DNA from: Corynebacterium kalidii
Lineage (GTDB): Bacteria; Actinomycetota; Actinomycetes; Mycobacteriales; Mycobacteriaceae
Assembly: GCF_022869005.1 (NCBI RefSeq)
Contig: NZ_JALIEA010000012.1
Coordinates: 186,001 to 250,000, forward strand
Length of the DNA stretch: 64,000 nucleotides
Reading direction: 5' to 3'
The notes under the pieces were generated by a model. The model saw only the letters and a list, made by a program, of their open reading frames with translations. It ran no database searches and was not told where the DNA came from. This document shows positions 36,250 to 46,015 of this stretch, piece after piece (position 1 is the first letter of the stretch; the number at the start of each line of letters is the position of its first letter). Both the position numbers and the translations under genes were made by a program.

Positions 36250-37369
36250 GTACGTTAGCCACCAGTTCGGCTGCCGCGGCGACGGCCTGGCGCTGGTGGT
36301 CGTGGAGGTCGTCGACACCCTGCGGGTCGAGCACCGGGGAGTAGGGGTCGCCGAACCCGGTCTCGGTGCCGGTGAGGACCTCGAGCACCCCGAGTCCGCA
36401 GACGGGGACGTAGTAGGGGCTGTAGCCGCCCTCCTGGATGAACACCGCCTTGCCGTCGCACAGCTCGTCGGCGGCCTCCATCACCAGTTCCGTCATCGCC
36501 TTGAAGCCCTTCTGGGTGACCATCTGCCGGGCCAGGGGATCCATCGCCGCGGCGTCGAAACCACTGGCGACGATGATCAGTTCCGGCTGGAAGGCGCGCA
36601 GGGCCGGGATGACGACGTCGCGCACCGCGAGTTCGTAGACGGCGTTCCCGCTGCCCGGGGGCAGGGGGATGTTGAGGGCGGCGCCCGCCCCGGCGCCGGC
36701 ACCGTTCTCCTCCCGGAAGCCGGAGTCCGCCGGGAAGCACCGGTCCTGGTGCAGTGAGACGGTCAGCACCGACGGGTCGTCCCACCAGATGTCCTGGGTG
36801 CCGTTGCCGTGGTGCACGTCCCAGTCGACGACGGCGATGCGGGAGACGCCGAGTACCTCGCGGGCGTGGGCGGCGGCGACGGAGACGTTGTTGAACAGGC
36901 AGAACCCCATGCCGCGGGCGCGTTCGGCGTGGTGTCCGGGCGGGTTGACCAGGGCGTAGGCCACGTCCACCTCGCCGTTGACCACGGCGGTGGTGGCGCT
37001 GACCGCACCTCCGGCGGACCGGAGCCCGATGTCGTAACCGCCGCGCCCCAGCGGCGTCGCCCCGTCGCCGCCGTCGCCGCCGCACCGGCTCTCCGACTGG
37101 GACCGGATGTCGTCGACGTGTCCGGCGGTGTGGACCCGGAGCAGGTCCTCCTCCGTCGCGGCGACCGCGGGCACCGGGGTCAGCAGGTCACGCAGCGGGG
37201 AGACCTGGACCGCCTCGTGGAACCGGCGTTTGGTGTCGGCGTGGGCGATGTGGTGGCTGATGGGTTGCAGACCGCGGGCCGGGTCGGCGGGTGTGAACCC
37301 GCCGCTGCCGCTGTCCACCCACCCGTAGAGGGTGTCCCAGAGGTATCCGACGCGTCGTGGCTGTGACAT
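36239..37369 (-). CDS. Histone deacetylase-like amidohydrolase (acetylpolyamine amidohydrolase family)
   Basis: A 376-residue zinc hydrolase of the class II histone deacetylase superfamily. Metal-binding and catalytic positions can be seen in VVDWDVHHGNGTQDIWW (aspartate, histidines), in ASGFDAAAMDPLARQ (aspartate) and in the C-terminal EGGYSPYYVP (tyrosine region). Bacterial members deacetylate small amides such as acetylated polyamines. ATG at 37369 is preceded by GGAGA; the frame reaches 37405 without a site. It follows benE on the same strand after 98 bases, so read-through from the benzoate cluster is possible, but no functional link is evident. Confidence 0.85.
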   Translation of the reverse strand: MSQPRRVGYLWDTLYGWVDSGSGGFTPADPARGLQPISHHIAHADTKRRFHEAVQVSPLRDLLTPVPAVAATEEDLLRVHTAGHVDDIRSQSESRCGGDGGDGATPLGRGGYDIGLRSAGGAVSATTAVVNGEVDVAYALVNPPGHHAERARGMGFCLFNNVSVAAAHAREVLGVSRIAVVDWDVHHGNGTQDIWWDDPSVLTVSLHQDRCFPADSGFREENGAGAGAGAALNIPLPPGSGNAVYELAVRDVVIPALRAFQPELIIVASGFDAAAMDPLARQMVTQKGFKAMTELVMEAADELCDGKAVFIQEGGYSPYYVPVCGLGVLEVLTGTETGFGDPYSPVLDPQGVDDLHDHQRQAVAAAAELVANVPTA

Positions 37370-37466
37370 GGTTCCGTCTCCTGGTGTTGTAGTGAGCTGT
37401 GACACTGCAAAGCTACGTCCGTGCCCGTGGACCCCGGTACCGGAAAACTACGGTAGTTCGCCCCGG

Positions 37467-38723
37467 CTACGCCGACGGCGGCGACGGCCGGTCCACCAGG
37501 CGTGCGACGACGAGGCCCGCCACCAGACCCCAGAACGGGGCGGTGACCCCGGCGAGCACCAGGTCGGAGAAGGTGACCAGGAGACACACCAGTGCCCCTG
37601 TCGACGCGGGACCGGAGAATGCCGCGAGGAACGCGTTCTTCAGCGGGGCCAGCATCGCCAGGCCGGCGAGCACAGCGAGGAACACCGCGGGCATGGCCAG
37701 CACCAGCCCGGTGAACGCCGGTGCGACGATGCCGACCGCGATCGCCCCGGTGCCGCACACCAGGGCACCGGTGTACTGCCGTGACCGTTCGCCACCACTG
37801 ACGATCAGTGCGTTCGTCGGGCCGGTGAGGCAGGTCGGCACCGTCCCGACCAGTGCCATCGGCAGCGACCACAGGCCCGACGCCGCGGCCGCGACATTGG
37901 TCGGCGGCCGGTGCCCGGCGGCACGCAGGACCGCGACGCCCTGGCCGTTCTGCACGATGACCACCGTGATGGCCAGCGGCACCACCAGTTCGGCCATCGC
38001 CGCCCACGAGAACTCCGGGGTGGTCAACTCCGGCCGGGCGACGACACCGTCGTCCAGCGCGCCGGGCGCCATGCTTCCACCGGCGACCACCACGACGATC
38101 CCGACGACGGTGGCCGCGGCCACCGGGGGAAGGACACGGCCGAGCGTCGGTACGGCGGTGAGGACGATGAACACGACGATCATCGGCAGGGCGACGGACG
38201 GTTCGTCGGTCGAGGCGTCCACGAGGTCCAGGCCGAACCGGAGGAAGACCCCGGCGACCATCGCCATCACGATCTGCGGTGGCAGCAGGTCCATGATCCT
38301 GCCGACGAGACCGGACCACCCGAGCAGGAACACCAGGACACCGGTGGCGAGGTAGGCGCCGACGACCTCGCTGAAGGTCAGGTGGGTCAGGGCGTCGCCG
38401 ACGATCACGGTGCCCGGGATCGTCCAGAACACCGCGAAGGGCGTGCGGTACAGCCACGTGAGCAGGATCGTCAGGACACCGTTTCCGAGGAAGGCCCCGA
38501 AGATCCACGAGGCGGTGGCGCCCTGCGACAGCCCGCCCTGGCCGGCGGCCGTCAGGATGACGGCGATCGGCCCGGAGGCGGAGAACAGCAGGGCGACCAG
38601 ACCGTTGGCGACGGCGGTGGGGTTCAGGTCGGCCAGCACGCCACGGAGCGACGGTGCCTGCGTGTCCGGGCGTTCCAGTGCCAGGAGCGGAAACCCGCTC
38701 CGGCCGGGGGTGGACGAGGTCAT
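37467..38723 (-). CDS. benE: Benzoate/H+ symporter BenE
   Basis: A 418-residue membrane protein of the BenE family with some 12 hydrophobic helices. Family features include FSASGPIAVILTAAGQGGLS and FWTIPGTVIVGDAL near the N terminus. ATG at 38723 is preceded by AAGGACTC; the upstream in-frame part to 38783 overlaps the regulator end region. It lies downstream of benABCD and the LuxR-type regulator on the same strand, the order I recall from C. glutamicum, except that no benK gene intervenes. It would import benzoate for the dioxygenase. Confidence 0.88.
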   Translation of the reverse strand: MTSSTPGRSGFPLLALERPDTQAPSLRGVLADLNPTAVANGLVALLFSASGPIAVILTAAGQGGLSQGATASWIFGAFLGNGVLTILLTWLYRTPFAVFWTIPGTVIVGDALTHLTFSEVVGAYLATGVLVFLLGWSGLVGRIMDLLPPQIVMAMVAGVFLRFGLDLVDASTDEPSVALPMIVVFIVLTAVPTLGRVLPPVAAATVVGIVVVVAGGSMAPGALDDGVVARPELTTPEFSWAAMAELVVPLAITVVIVQNGQGVAVLRAAGHRPPTNVAAAASGLWSLPMALVGTVPTCLTGPTNALIVSGGERSRQYTGALVCGTGAIAVGIVAPAFTGLVLAMPAVFLAVLAGLAMLAPLKNAFLAAFSGPASTGALVCLLVTFSDLVLAGVTAPFWGLVAGLVVARLVDRPSPPSA

Positions 38724-38769
38724 CTGCGGAGTCCTTTCATCGTGGGGGCCGTCAGCACCGGTCAGGGAG

Positions 38770-41451
38770 TCAGGCACGGTCATCGAGGGCCCTGGCGAGG
38801 TCGGAGCGGGAGCGGATCCCGAGTTTCCGGTACACCCGCGTGAGGTGGTACTCGACGGTCTTGGGGGAGAGGAAGAGGTCCCGGGCGACCTCGCGGTTGG
38901 TGGCCCCGTCGGCGACCGCCGCGGCGATCTCCTTCTCCTGGGGCGTCATTCCTGTGGCGTCCACGGTGCGGGGGCCGAGCCCGCCGGCCCGCCGTTCCCG
39001 GTTGCACCGTTCCACGAAGGTCGTCGCACCCATCGCGGCGAACACCTCGGCGGCGCGGGCGAATTGCTCGTCGGCCCGCCTGCGCTGGCCGAGTCGTCTC
39101 AGCAGCTGGCCGTACTCGAAGAGGATCCGGCTCTGGTACGACGGCATCGGCAGCGTGCCTATGGCGTCGGCGGCGTCGTCGAGCACCCGGAGGCCGGCGT
39201 CGACGTCACCGCGCTGGATCAGGAGGTTTCCCCGGGGGACGCCGAGTTTCGCCTGCAGCGACAGCAGCCCGGACGCCGCGGCGCGTTCCTCGGCCAGGGT
39301 GGTGACCTCCTCGGCCTCGGCGAACCTGCCCGCCCGCATCAGGGTCTGGGCCCACACGTCCTCCCACGGCCAGAAGCCCGGTTGGGAGATGTCGGTGTGC
39401 CCCTGGATCCCGGTGAGTCTCTCGCCGGCATGGACCGCCGAGGCGAGGTCGTTGTCGAGGCTGCCGAACAGCAGGCGGCACATCGCGGCGGGGACCTGCT
39501 CGACCACGAAGGAGTCCGTGCCCACGGCGAAACGGTTCATGTAGTTGCGCGCCAGACCCGGGGCTCCCCGGAAGACGGAGATCTGGGCACCGGTCCACAG
39601 CAGCAGCGGTTCGAGGAAGCTGATCCCGAAACGTTCGGCACGGGCCAGCCCGCGCTCCACCGTGGTCATCGCGTCGTCCCATTCGCCCATGACGAACTGC
39701 GAACGGGCCAACCAGGCGTCCTGCCACAGGCTGATCCGTTCGGAGCCGTCGACCTGCGTGCGACGCTGGAGCCGCTGCCGGGCGGTGACCGGGTCGTCGA
39801 AGACGAGCGAGAGCCACCCCATCGCCATGTTGCGGCGTTGGACGTGCAGCCCGGCGCTGCCGTCGTCGACGGGTTCCTCCGGCATCCGTCCGGTGATCGC
39901 GCCCTGGGCGATCAGGGCGATCGCCTGCGACTCGGTACGTGCCGCGGCGCCGGCGGTGGCCCACCGGTCGGCCCGGTCCATCCACGCGACCACCTGCTCC
40001 GGCCGCCATTCGGCCAGGTTCAGCAGGGCCTGGCGCGACGCCACGCGGGAGGCCAGCCCACGGGGGACGATGTCGTCCCCGTCGGGCCCGTCCGACGCCA
40101 GCTGGTCCGACGCCGAGTCGATGTGGCTGATGGCCTCGGCCCGTCGTCCCTCGTGGAGGGCCAGGTAGCCGAGGACGGAATGCCGCTGCACCGCGGCGGT
40201 GCCGACCGGTATCACCGGGGACAACGCCCGGGTGTGCAGCCGTGCGGCGGGGATGTCGGAGGCACCGAGCATCGCCTCGGCGGCGTCCAGACGGTAGCGC
40301 TCCCGGTGCGTGGCGTCCGTGGCGATCTCGGCGGCCAGGGTCATGAGTGACGCGGCGCGCCGCCAGTAGCCCGTGGCCCCCAGCCTGTGCCCGCGGTCCG
40401 CGATGGTCGCGGCGAGTTCCCCGTCCGGGGTGGTCAACGCCAGGGCCCGGTGCCGCAGCGACGCGTCGGTGTCGCCGAGGCCGGCGAAGTGCTCGGCCGC
40501 GACGCGGTGCATCGCGGCGTTCCGGCCCGGCGGGGTCATCGACGTCAGGACCGCACGGTCCGACGGGGAGACCAGGCGCAGCACGGGGTGTCCGGGGCTG
40601 GGGTGCAGCAGGCAGAAACCGAGGGACACGGCGTGGTCCATCCCCGTGCCGTCGTCCGCGGTGAGTGTGCGGACCAGGTCGGTCGTCGCACCCTCCGGGA
40701 ACAGGGCCACGGCCTGCAGTACCGGCAGCAGGGACCTGCCGTGGTCGGCCACGGCGTCGAGTCTCGCCGCCATCGCGTCCCGCCACGACTCCGGGACCGG
40801 GATCGAGGGGGACGCCTGCCGCCAGTGGTCCCCCGGGACGGAGTCGAGGACTTCGCGGATCAGGCCGGGACGACCGCCGGTGAGGTCCTGGAGCTGCGCG
40901 GCGGCCTCCGGGCCCAACCTGGTTCCGGAGACGGCGAGAGCGAAGGCGCGGACGTCACGCAGGTCGAGCGGAGGCAGCACCGTCACGGTGTCGGCCATCT
41001 CCCGTATCAGGCCGGCGGTACCGCTCCCCGCCCCGTCCGGCAGTGACAGCACGACCGCGACGCGGCCCCGGGTACTGTGCCGGGCGAGCGAGACCAGCTC
41101 CTGCACGGTGCCGGTGTCGGCCCATTGGGCGTCGTCCACGGCCAGGACGGTCATGGCCCCGGGGACGTCGGCGGTCCCGGCCAGGGTGGCGTCGGCGCCC
41201 AGCCGCGCGGCCAGGAGCCGTGCCAGGGTGCCGCTGTCGTGGCCGTGCCACGGAAGCGCGGTGACACGGGCGGACCGCCACCCGGGCAACGCCGCCAGGG
41301 TGCCGCGGAGGACACCGCTGCGTCCCGACCCGTGCGGACCGGACACCACCAGCACCCGACCGTCACCGGGGGCGGCGGACTCCACGGCCCGCACGAGCTC
41401 GTGGATCGTCGGGCGGAGGATGTCGGCGGTGGAGTCGAGGTGCGCCGCCAT
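38770..41451 (-). CDS. benR: LuxR family ATPase regulator (LAL type) of benzoate degradation, BenR-like
   Basis: An 893-residue regulator. The N terminus has an AAA-type ATPase region: the P-loop reads GPHGSGRSG, with arginine in place of the usual lysine, and Walker B is TVLAVDDAQW. The middle is a long helical, TPR-like array. The last 65 residues are a LuxR helix-turn-helix (MTPQEKEIAAAVADGATNRE, then PKTVEYHLTRVYRKLGI). It begins directly at the end of benD and precedes benE, as the LuxR-type BenR does in C. glutamicum. Activation of ben genes by benzoate or muconate is the expected role; ATP binding needs checking because of the P-loop change. Confidence 0.82.
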   Translation of the reverse strand: MAAHLDSTADILRPTIHELVRAVESAAPGDGRVLVVSGPHGSGRSGVLRGTLAALPGWRSARVTALPWHGHDSGTLARLLAARLGADATLAGTADVPGAMTVLAVDDAQWADTGTVQELVSLARHSTRGRVAVVLSLPDGAGSGTAGLIREMADTVTVLPPLDLRDVRAFALAVSGTRLGPEAAAQLQDLTGGRPGLIREVLDSVPGDHWRQASPSIPVPESWRDAMAARLDAVADHGRSLLPVLQAVALFPEGATTDLVRTLTADDGTGMDHAVSLGFCLLHPSPGHPVLRLVSPSDRAVLTSMTPPGRNAAMHRVAAEHFAGLGDTDASLRHRALALTTPDGELAATIADRGHRLGATGYWRRAASLMTLAAEIATDATHRERYRLDAAEAMLGASDIPAARLHTRALSPVIPVGTAAVQRHSVLGYLALHEGRRAEAISHIDSASDQLASDGPDGDDIVPRGLASRVASRQALLNLAEWRPEQVVAWMDRADRWATAGAAARTESQAIALIAQGAITGRMPEEPVDDGSAGLHVQRRNMAMGWLSLVFDDPVTARQRLQRRTQVDGSERISLWQDAWLARSQFVMGEWDDAMTTVERGLARAERFGISFLEPLLLWTGAQISVFRGAPGLARNYMNRFAVGTDSFVVEQVPAAMCRLLFGSLDNDLASAVHAGERLTGIQGHTDISQPGFWPWEDVWAQTLMRAGRFAEAEEVTTLAEERAAASGLLSLQAKLGVPRGNLLIQRGDVDAGLRVLDDAADAIGTLPMPSYQSRILFEYGQLLRRLGQRRRADEQFARAAEVFAAMGATTFVERCNRERRAGGLGPRTVDATGMTPQEKEIAAAVADGATNREVARDLFLSPKTVEYHLTRVYRKLGIRSRSDLARALDDRA

Positions 41452-42282
41452 CTAACCGCGGTCCCCACCGGCCACCGGGACGACCGTCCCGGTGATGTAC
41501 GACGCCTCCTCAGACGCCAGGAAGCAGATCGGGGCCGCCTGCTCGTCCAGGGTGCCGTACCGTTTCATCAGCGAGGAGTCGACCGTCTGGTCGACGATCT
41601 GGCGGTACCAGCGCTCCTCGTCCTCGCCGTCGGGGCCGGGGCCTCGTCGGATGACGCGTTCCGGTGCCAGGGTCCCGCCGGGGGCCGTCGCCACCACCCG
41701 GATCCCGTGCGGGGCGCCCTCGAGCGCCAGGGCGCGGGTCAGCGCGTTGACGCCACCCTTCGCCGCGGCGTAGGGGACCCGGTTGACCCCCGAGGTCGCC
41801 ACCGACGAGACGTTGACCACGGTGCCGCCGCCGTTGCCGGTGAAGACCGCCATCGCGGCGTGGCACATCCACAGCGTGGGGAACAGGCTGCGGCGGATCT
41901 CCTGCTCGATCTCCGGTGCCGAGTAGTGCTCGTAGGGTTTCGCCCAGATGGTGCCGCCGACGTTGTTGACCACGATGTCGAGGGTGCCGAGGACCTCCTC
42001 CGCCGTGGCGACGGCGCGCTCCGCCCCGTCGCAGGTCTCCAGGTCGGCGGTGAACGCCGCGACGGTGCCGGCGCCGACGTCGCGCAGGGAGGCGGCGACC
42101 TCCTCCACGACGGGGGACCGGTCGACGAGCAGGACGTTGCCGTCCTCGTACGCGATCCGCTGTGCCACGGCTCTCCCGATCCCCTGGGCGGCGCCGGTGA
42201 CGATCACCGACTGGCCGAAGAACCGTTCCGGCGTGACGTGCCTGGGGCGTTCCCCCGTCCCGGGGCCGACCGGGGCGCTCAT
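41452..42282 (-). CDS. benD: Benzoate cis-dihydrodiol dehydrogenase
   Basis: A 276-residue short-chain dehydrogenase. The cofactor motif is VTGAAQGIGRAV, the structural motif NNVGG, and the catalytic serine, tyrosine and lysine are in SSVATSGVNRVPYAAAKGG. It oxidises 1,2-dihydroxycyclohexa-3,5-diene-1-carboxylate to catechol with NAD, releasing CO2. The ATG at 42282 overlaps the benC stop; an open frame continues upstream through benC as a shadow. Position after benABC makes BenD a safe name. Confidence 0.9.
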   Translation of the reverse strand: MSAPVGPGTGERPRHVTPERFFGQSVIVTGAAQGIGRAVAQRIAYEDGNVLLVDRSPVVEEVAASLRDVGAGTVAAFTADLETCDGAERAVATAEEVLGTLDIVVNNVGGTIWAKPYEHYSAPEIEQEIRRSLFPTLWMCHAAMAVFTGNGGGTVVNVSSVATSGVNRVPYAAAKGGVNALTRALALEGAPHGIRVVATAPGGTLAPERVIRRGPGPDGEDEERWYRQIVDQTVDSSLMKRYGTLDEQAAPICFLASEEASYITGTVVPVAGGDRG

Positions 42283-43871
42283 GCCCCGGCCTCCGTGTCT
42301 GCTCCGCCGTCGATGGCTGTGTTCATGGTGGTGACCGCATGGTCGTTGTGGCTGCGGATGACCGCCGCGGCACGGTCCCGGTCGCCGGCGGCGACGGCGT
42401 CCACCAGGGCGAGATGCTCGTCGGCGATGTCCCGGTGGATCCACGTCGCGTCGTTCAGCGTCTCGTTCATGACGTCGACGACGGTGAGGTTGCGGTAGGC
42501 CGCGAGGAGTGCCGGGTTCCCCGTACGGGTGAACAGGAACTCGTGGAACCGGTTGTTCGCACGGGTGAACTCCGCCGAGTCGACGATGTGGTCTCCGTCG
42601 AGGACGTCGTTGGCGGCCTCGGCGAGGGCCCGGTACTCCGCGATGTCGGCGTCGCCGAGGCGGCCGACGGTCAGTTCGAGGGCCCCGAACTCCAGGGCCA
42701 TCCGGGCCTCGAACTGCGAGGTGGAGTCGGCCTTCGCCGAGTGGACCTCGCCGATCTCCACACCGGGGGCGGTGATGACGACCTCGGCCCGCGCGGCCGT
42801 GCCGTCCCCGGTCTCGGACGTGGTCACCGTCAGGGAGTCCGTGTCCGAGGCGCCGGCGGTGCCGGCCGCCGAGGAGAACTTCTCGTAGTAGAAGTTCTCG
42901 GGCTGCTCCGGGAGCTCCTGGAGGAACACCCGCACCGCCTCGACCATCGGCGGGGGACCACACAGGTACACGTCGCAGTCCCCGCCGTGCATGTCCGCCG
43001 ACGACAGGTGGTCCGTGACGAACCCCGTGCGTTCATGCCCGCAGTCCGGGTCGGAGACGACGGTGAAGAAGTCGAAGTCGGGGAGCCGTCCCCGGTAACC
43101 GGCGAGCTGGTCCAGTTTGACCAGGTCCATCTCCGCGGAGGCCCCGTAGACCAGACGCACCGGGACGTCCAGCAGTTCGTCCTCCGTGAGCTTCTCCAGG
43201 ATGGACAGGATCGGTGCCAGTCCGGTTCCCCCGGCGAGCAGGAGAATCGGACGGAAGGGTTCGCGCAGGAAGAACGACCCCATCGGCCCGGTCATCACCA
43301 GCTCGTCACCGACCGCCGCCCGGTCCTCCAGGTAGGTCGTCATCAATCCGCCGCGGGTGAGCTTGACCAGGAACGAGACGGTGTCGTCCGAGGGGCCGGA
43401 GGAGAACGAGTACGACCGGGTCTGCTCGGAACCGGGGACGGTGATGTTCATGTACTGGCCGGGCAGGTAGCCCAGGTTCTCCCGGTCGTCGAGCCGGACG
43501 GTGAACCCCACCGTGGACTCCGAGTGCCGGACGATCTCGGTCACCTCGCCACGGAGCCGTTGGGCGCCTGTCTTCGCCCGCTCGGAGGTCGTCGCGATCT
43601 GGAGGACAAGGTCGGAGTTCGGGGTCATCTGGCAGGGGAGACAGTACCCGTCGGCAGCCTCGGCGCCGGACAGGGCGTCCTCGATGTACTCACCCTCCTC
43701 GAAGTCACCCGCTTCACAGAACGCCTTGCACGTTCCGCACGCCCCGTCACGGCAGTCGAAGGGGATGTTGATCCGGGCCTGGTACGCGGCGTCGGCGACC
43801 GTCTGGTCCTCGTCGCATTCGATGAACCGGGTGATCCCGTCCTCGAAGGCGAGGGCGATCTGGTGGCTCAT
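42279..43871 (-). CDS. benC: Benzoate dioxygenase reductase with C-terminal FCD-type effector domain
   Basis: A 530-residue fusion. Residues 1-95 are a 2Fe-2S ferredoxin (CRDGACGTC and a distal cysteine in YCLPCQ). Residues 105-340 are a ferredoxin-NADP reductase module with the FAD motif RSYSFSSGPS and the nucleotide motif LLAGGTGLAPIL. This alone is the size of proteobacterial BenC. A further 160 residues resemble the all-helical FCD ligand-binding domain of GntR regulators: EARMALEFGALELTVGRL, then NNRFHEFLFTRTGNPALLAA and a histidine in DEHLALVDAVAAGD. There is no DNA-binding domain. It passes electrons from NADH to BenAB. The extra domain may sense substrate. Confidence 0.9.
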   Translation of the reverse strand: MSHQIALAFEDGITRFIECDEDQTVADAAYQARINIPFDCRDGACGTCKAFCEAGDFEEGEYIEDALSGAEAADGYCLPCQMTPNSDLVLQIATTSERAKTGAQRLRGEVTEIVRHSESTVGFTVRLDDRENLGYLPGQYMNITVPGSEQTRSYSFSSGPSDDTVSFLVKLTRGGLMTTYLEDRAAVGDELVMTGPMGSFFLREPFRPILLLAGGTGLAPILSILEKLTEDELLDVPVRLVYGASAEMDLVKLDQLAGYRGRLPDFDFFTVVSDPDCGHERTGFVTDHLSSADMHGGDCDVYLCGPPPMVEAVRVFLQELPEQPENFYYEKFSSAAGTAGASDTDSLTVTTSETGDGTAARAEVVITAPGVEIGEVHSAKADSTSQFEARMALEFGALELTVGRLGDADIAEYRALAEAANDVLDGDHIVDSAEFTRANNRFHEFLFTRTGNPALLAAYRNLTVVDVMNETLNDATWIHRDIADEHLALVDAVAAGDRDRAAAVIRSHNDHAVTTMNTAIDGGADTEAGA

Positions 43872-43880
43872 GGTGCCCTC

Positions 43881-44381
43881 CTAGACGTGGTAGATGTCGA
43901 CGATGTGGTGGATGTAGTCGTTCTTCAGCACGATCCTCTTACTCGTGATCAGCGGGACGTCACCGGAGACGTCCAGGGTGACGAAGGTCGTGCCGAAGTA
44001 GGTGTCGGTGGTGTTGTACCGGAAGTAGAAGGTCAGCCAGTTGAACCGGACGTCGACCTCGCCGGCACGGCGGTCGAGGATCTCGACGTCGGTGATGTTG
44101 TGCCCCGTGCGCGGCTCCGGCAGGGAGGTCGCCGAGGACCGCTCGGTGCGGATCCGGAACACGCGGTCCTCGAGACCGCCCCGGTTCGGGTAGTAGATCA
44201 GCGATATCTCGCGCTGGGGGTCGGTGGTGAGTTCCCCGTTGTCGTCCCAGGCGGGCATCCAGTACTCGGCGTCCTCGCGGTAGCACGACAGCCAGTCCTC
44301 GAACCGGCGGTCGTCGAGCAGGCGGGCCTCGCGGTAGAGGAAGTCCTCGACCTCGGTGCGTGTGATGTCGGCGTTGGTCAT
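43881..44381 (-). CDS. benB: Benzoate 1,2-dioxygenase beta subunit
   Basis: A 166-residue NTF2-fold small subunit of the Rieske oxygenase, the usual length for BenB. It has the FLYREARLLDDRRFEDWLS opening helix and DVRFNWLTFYFRY in the sheet. ATG at 44381 has GGAG at the right distance; the ATG two codons upstream would sit directly on it. It lies between benA and benC with short spacers, forming the alpha3beta3 oxygenase with BenA. Confidence 0.9.
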   Translation of the reverse strand: MTNADITRTEVEDFLYREARLLDDRRFEDWLSCYREDAEYWMPAWDDNGELTTDPQREISLIYYPNRGGLEDRVFRIRTERSSATSLPEPRTGHNITDVEILDRRAGEVDVRFNWLTFYFRYNTTDTYFGTTFVTLDVSGDVPLITSKRIVLKNDYIHHIVDIYHV

Positions 44382-44415
44382 CGTCATCTCCAGGTGTGTG
44401 GGTCGTACAGGGTGG

Positions 44416-45894
44416 TCAGCCGCGGCGACGGCGGCGGCGCTGTGGGGTGGCGTTCTCACCCGAGGCCCGGTCCCGCGCACGCGAGCGGGCGTAGTCGGTC
44501 GTCGCCCGCGACGACGCGGCGTCGTCCGCGGTGAACTTGGTGGTCGTGGCGTCCTTATCCAACGCCGCCTCCATCTGCTCGGCCCAGTACCGGTGCTGGA
44601 TCGGGTACAGGCCCTCGTCCTCGGCACGGGAGCCGGACGACAGGACCTCGTCCATGCCCAGCCTCGTCGCGACGTCGTTGGCGCCGGCGACCTGCTGGGT
44701 CAGGCCACGGGTCATGTCGTTCCACGGGAATGCGCTGGCCTGGTAGGTCTTCTGGCAGGACCTGAACTCCTCCAGGTCGTCCGGTGTGGCCATCCCGGTG
44801 GCGTTGAAGAAGTCCTCGTACTGGCGGATACGTGCGGCACGGGCCTCGTCGGACTCGCCCTTGGGCGCGATGCAGTAGATGGTGACCTCGGTCTGGTCCA
44901 CCGAGATCGGCCTCCAGTGCCTGATCTGGGTGGAGAACTGGTCCATGATGTAGACGTTCGGGTACACGCACAGGTTGCGCGATGCCCCGACCATGAACTC
45001 GCCACGTTCGTCACCGTGCAGTTCCTTGAGTTCCCCGAGACGGTCGTAGATCGGCCGGTCCTCGGGGTTGCCCCACGAGGTCCACAGCGCGAGGTGCCCG
45101 TAGGGGAAGGAGAAGTACCCGCCGCCCTGGTCGCCCCAGGAGCCGGCGTCCATGGCCTTGGTCTCGTTGGTGGACTCCCCGGAGGCGCGCCGGGAGGTCG
45201 TGGCGGCGTAGTTCCAGTGGGTCGATGTCACGTGGTACCCGTCGGCGCCGTTCTCGGCCTGCAGTTTCCAGTTTCCGTCGAAGGTGTAGGTCGAGGCTCC
45301 GCGCAACACCTCCAGGCCCTGCGGCGACTGGTCGACGAGCATGTCGATGAGGACCCGGGAGTCGCCGAGGTGCTCCGAGAGAGGCACCACGTCGGGGTTG
45401 AGCGAACCGAACAGGAAACCCCGGTATGACTCGAAGACCGGCACCCGACGCAGGTTGTGTGACCCGTCGGTGTTGAAGTTCTCCGGGTAACCGCCGGCCT
45501 TCTCGTCCTTGACCTTCAGCAGTTCCCCCGCGTTGGAGAAGGTCCAGCCGTGGAACGGGCACGTCAGGGTCGTCCGGTTGTCGGTCTTGCGCCGGCACAG
45601 CATCGCCCCCCGGTGGGAACAGGCGTTGATCAGGCAGTTGAGCTGGCCGTCCTTGCCGCGCGTGATCACCACGGGCTGGCGTCCGATGTAGGTGGTGAAG
45701 TAGTCACCGATCTCGGGGATCTGGGAGTCGTGCGCGAGGTACACCCAGTTGCCCTCGAAGATGTGGCGCATCTCCAGGTCGAAGATCTCCGGATCGGTGA
45801 AGATCCGGCGGTTGACCCGGACCACGCCGTCCTCCGGGTGTTCTTCCAGGGCGTGGTCCAGGGTGGTGCGAACGTTCTCGGCCGCGGTGGTCAC
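44416..45894 (-). CDS. benA: Benzoate 1,2-dioxygenase alpha subunit
   Basis: A 492-residue catalytic subunit. The Rieske centre is bound by CSHRGAMLC and CPFHGWTF. The mononuclear iron site is in [14 protein letters not shown], with the bridging aspartate and two histidines; the third carboxylate lies near the C terminus. It adds O2 to benzoate to give the cis-1,2-diol carboxylate. GTG at 45894 is supported by AAGGAGC. The C terminus is arginine-rich and about 30 residues longer than I would expect. It is the first gene of benABCD. Confidence 0.92.
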   Translation of the reverse strand: MTTAAENVRTTLDHALEEHPEDGVVRVNRRIFTDPEIFDLEMRHIFEGNWVYLAHDSQIPEIGDYFTTYIGRQPVVITRGKDGQLNCLINACSHRGAMLCRRKTDNRTTLTCPFHGWTFSNAGELLKVKDEKAGGYPENFNTDGSHNLRRVPVFESYRGFLFGSLNPDVVPLSEHLGDSRVLIDMLVDQSPQGLEVLRGASTYTFDGNWKLQAENGADGYHVTSTHWNYAATTSRRASGESTNETKAMDAGSWGDQGGGYFSFPYGHLALWTSWGNPEDRPIYDRLGELKELHGDERGEFMVGASRNLCVYPNVYIMDQFSTQIRHWRPISVDQTEVTIYCIAPKGESDEARAARIRQYEDFFNATGMATPDDLEEFRSCQKTYQASAFPWNDMTRGLTQQVAGANDVATRLGMDEVLSSGSRAEDEGLYPIQHRYWAEQMEAALDKDATTTKFTADDAASSRATTDYARSRARDRASGENATPQRRRRRRG

Positions 45895-46015
45895 GGGTGT
45901 GCTCCTTGGGGTCGGTGGGAACTTTGTCGATGTCCATAGTGGATGGAAATGACGCAGATCACACCGGGAGCGCCCCTAGGGTTGGGTCAGGGTGTGGTGC
46001 CCCGCCCCGCCGCGG

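Noticed and set aside
36239..37369. Amidohydrolase gene as a member of the benzoate cluster
   Set aside because: It is on the same strand but 98 bases after benE and deacetylation has no role in benzoate breakdown; probably a neighbour only.
38410..40350. 646-residue plus-strand frame opposite benE and benR
   Set aside because: Low-complexity glycine/arginine-rich translation; the minus strand holds BenE and a LuxR ATPase regulator.
42339..44534. 731-residue plus-strand frame opposite benC and benB
   Set aside because: Valine/glycine/arginine-rich antisense translation without motifs; BenC and BenB are secure.
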